From assembly GCF_039649665.1 (NCBI RefSeq), contig NZ_JBDJAW010000015.1, positions 1 through 64,000 of the forward strand: a stretch of 64,000 nucleotides of DNA, given 5' to 3'. Positions 63,242 to 64,000 of the stretch are shown piece by piece. The notes under the pieces are model-generated. The model saw only the letters and a program-made list of their open reading frames with translations, was not told the origin of the DNA and ran no database searches. Numbering within the stretch: position 1 is the stretch's first letter; each line of letters opens with the position of its first letter. The position numbers and the translations under genes were made by a program. Source of the DNA: Microbispora sp. ZYX-F-249 (lineage in GTDB: Bacteria; Actinomycetota; Actinomycetes; Streptosporangiales; Streptosporangiaceae).

Positions 63242-63793
63242 TCAGGACGCGGCCAGCAGCGGGCGGCGCGCGGCAACGGCCGAGGCGAAGGCGTCGACCA
63301 CGCGGTAGAGCGGGGCGGCGTGCTCCGGGTCGAGGCCGGCCTCGCCGTCACGGACCGCGATGTGCCGGTCGAGGACGAACCATCCCGGCACGACGTGGTC
63401 GGCCCCCAGCGAGGTCAGGACCGGGCGGAGCGCGTAGTCGATGGCCAGCACGTGGGCGGGGCTGCCGCCGGTGACGACCGGCAGCACGACCTTGCCCGCG
63501 AGCGCGAACTGCGGCAGCAGATCGAGCACCGTCTTCAGCAGCCCGCTGTAGGCGGCCTTGTACACGGGGGAGGCGACCAGGACGCCGTCCGCCTCCTCGA
63601 CGAGGCGGACGACCTCGGCGATGCGCGGATGCCGCGTGTCGGCCGACAGCAGCGCCTCCGCGGGCAGGTCGCGCGCCCGCACGCCGTCGACCTCGTGGCC
63701 GAGGCGGCGCAGCCGGTCGGCGAGGTGCGCGCAGAGGGCGGCGGTACGCGAGACCGCCGAGGGGCTGCCGGACAGGACGACGATGGTGGACAT
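63242..63793 (-). CDS. ssuE: NAD(P)H-dependent FMN reductase (SsuE-like)
   Basis: 183 residues of flavodoxin-like FMN reductase: VVLSGSPSAVSRTAALCAHLADRL (FMN phosphate loop) and GVLVASPVYKAAYSGLLKTVLDLL are the SsuE signature blocks. It supplies FMNH2 to the SsuD monooxygenase and possibly to the truncated flavoprotein upstream. The gene sits 28 bp after that partial gene in one operon. Confidence 0.92.
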   Translation of the reverse strand: MSTIVVLSGSPSAVSRTAALCAHLADRLRRLGHEVDGVRARDLPAEALLSADTRHPRIAEVVRLVEEADGVLVASPVYKAAYSGLLKTVLDLLPQFALAGKVVLPVVTGGSPAHVLAIDYALRPVLTSLGADHVVPGWFVLDRHIAVRDGEAGLDPEHAAPLYRVVDAFASAVAARRPLLAAS

Positions 63794-63821
63794 GGCGGAA
63801 CCTCCGTCAGATGGGACCGGA

Positions 63822-64000
63822 TCAGATCAGGCCGTGCCGCGGGGGCAGGGTCCGGTTCAGCGCGTACCTGCCGATGTGCTGGATCTTCCAGCGCACGGGA
63901 TCGTGCAGGGTGTGGGTGCGGGCGTTGCGCCAGTGCCGGTGCAGGTTGAGCGAGTCCAGCGCCGACCTGGTGCCGGACACCTCGAACAGCGCGCCGCTCA
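63822..64000 (-). CDS. C-terminal fragment of an acyl-CoA-dehydrogenase-fold monooxygenase (SfnB/DszC-like), 5' end outside window
   Basis: The last about 59 residues are visible: GALFEVSGTRSALDSLNLHR, HWRNARTHTLHDPVRWK, then IQHIGRYALNRTLPPRHGLI. This is the typical C-terminus of DszC/SfnB-type flavin-dependent oxygenases used in organosulfur acquisition, with the ARTHTLHDP signature. It is first in order before ssuE and ssuD, so all three probably release sulfur from organic sulfones and sulfonates. Everything upstream is outside the window. Confidence 0.88.
   Translation of the reverse strand, partial: SGALFEVSGTRSALDSLNLHRHWRNARTHTLHDPVRWKIQHIGRYALNRTLPPRHGLI

Overview
The window is very GC-rich, with many GTG/TTG starts, short or overlapping gene junctions and strong GC3 bias. 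This points to a filamentous actinomycete. The gene content (AmfS/SapB-type lanthipeptides, an srs-type phenolic-lipid cassette, FMN two-component monooxygenases, a MabA/InhA-like pair) fits a Streptosporangiales member such as Microbispora, Planobispora or Nonomuraea; that placement is an inference. No rRNA, tRNA, CRISPR array, insertion sequence or phage gene was recognised.

Left part (1-9.7 kb): a truncated GH15 glycosidase, a YczE-type membrane protein divergent from its likely MocR regulator, a POT peptide transporter, a long-chain acyl-CoA synthetase, and two related secreted Ig-like proteins ending at a strong terminator. From 9.8 to 18.5 kb lies a complete class III lanthipeptide locus: LuxR response regulator, two ABC exporters, three tandem 41-residue precursor genes, a LanKC synthetase and a small histidine kinase. 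The gene order lanKC-lanA-ABC-ABC copies the ram/amf (SapB) operons, but with the precursor triplicated.

From 18.7 to 22.5 kb is a type III PKS / ICMT-like methyltransferase / FAD oxidoreductase operon divergent from a UbiA prenyltransferase, probably making phenolic lipids or prenylated quinones. Next come an MFS pump with its AraC regulator, then an envelope-sugar cassette (DUF2079 protein, SAM methyltransferase, two glycosyltransferases, a polytopic transferase-like protein, an NAD epimerase). A tandem duplication follows of secreted Fn3-Fn3-CBM2 proteins, each copy carrying the same upstream GAAAGTTTC palindrome. After this are a CYP152-type P450, RtcB, a frameshifted APH-family kinase, a small membrane protein, a cupin and a YjdF gene behind a structured leader.

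From 38.9 to 54.5 kb lies a probable uncharacterised biosynthetic cluster: DHA2 exporter, acyl-CoA-dehydrogenase-fold monooxygenase, CGNR regulator, two FMN split-barrel proteins, acyl-AMP ligase, methyltransferase, AraC regulator, flavin reductase, FAD/NAD(P)-binding oxidoreductase and class II aldolase. It ends with a fused class II DAHP synthase-AroH chorismate mutase translationally coupled to prephenate dehydrogenase. These last two would channel carbon from PEP and erythrose-4-phosphate towards 4-hydroxyphenylpyruvate/tyrosine. There is no PKS, NRPS or carrier protein, so the AMP ligase may make the key bond. The right end is housekeeping: moaA-mobA-DUF6457, DUF3099, dodecin, tldD/pmbA, fabG-fabI (mabA/inhA-like) and an ssuD-ssuE sulfonate operon that runs off the edge.
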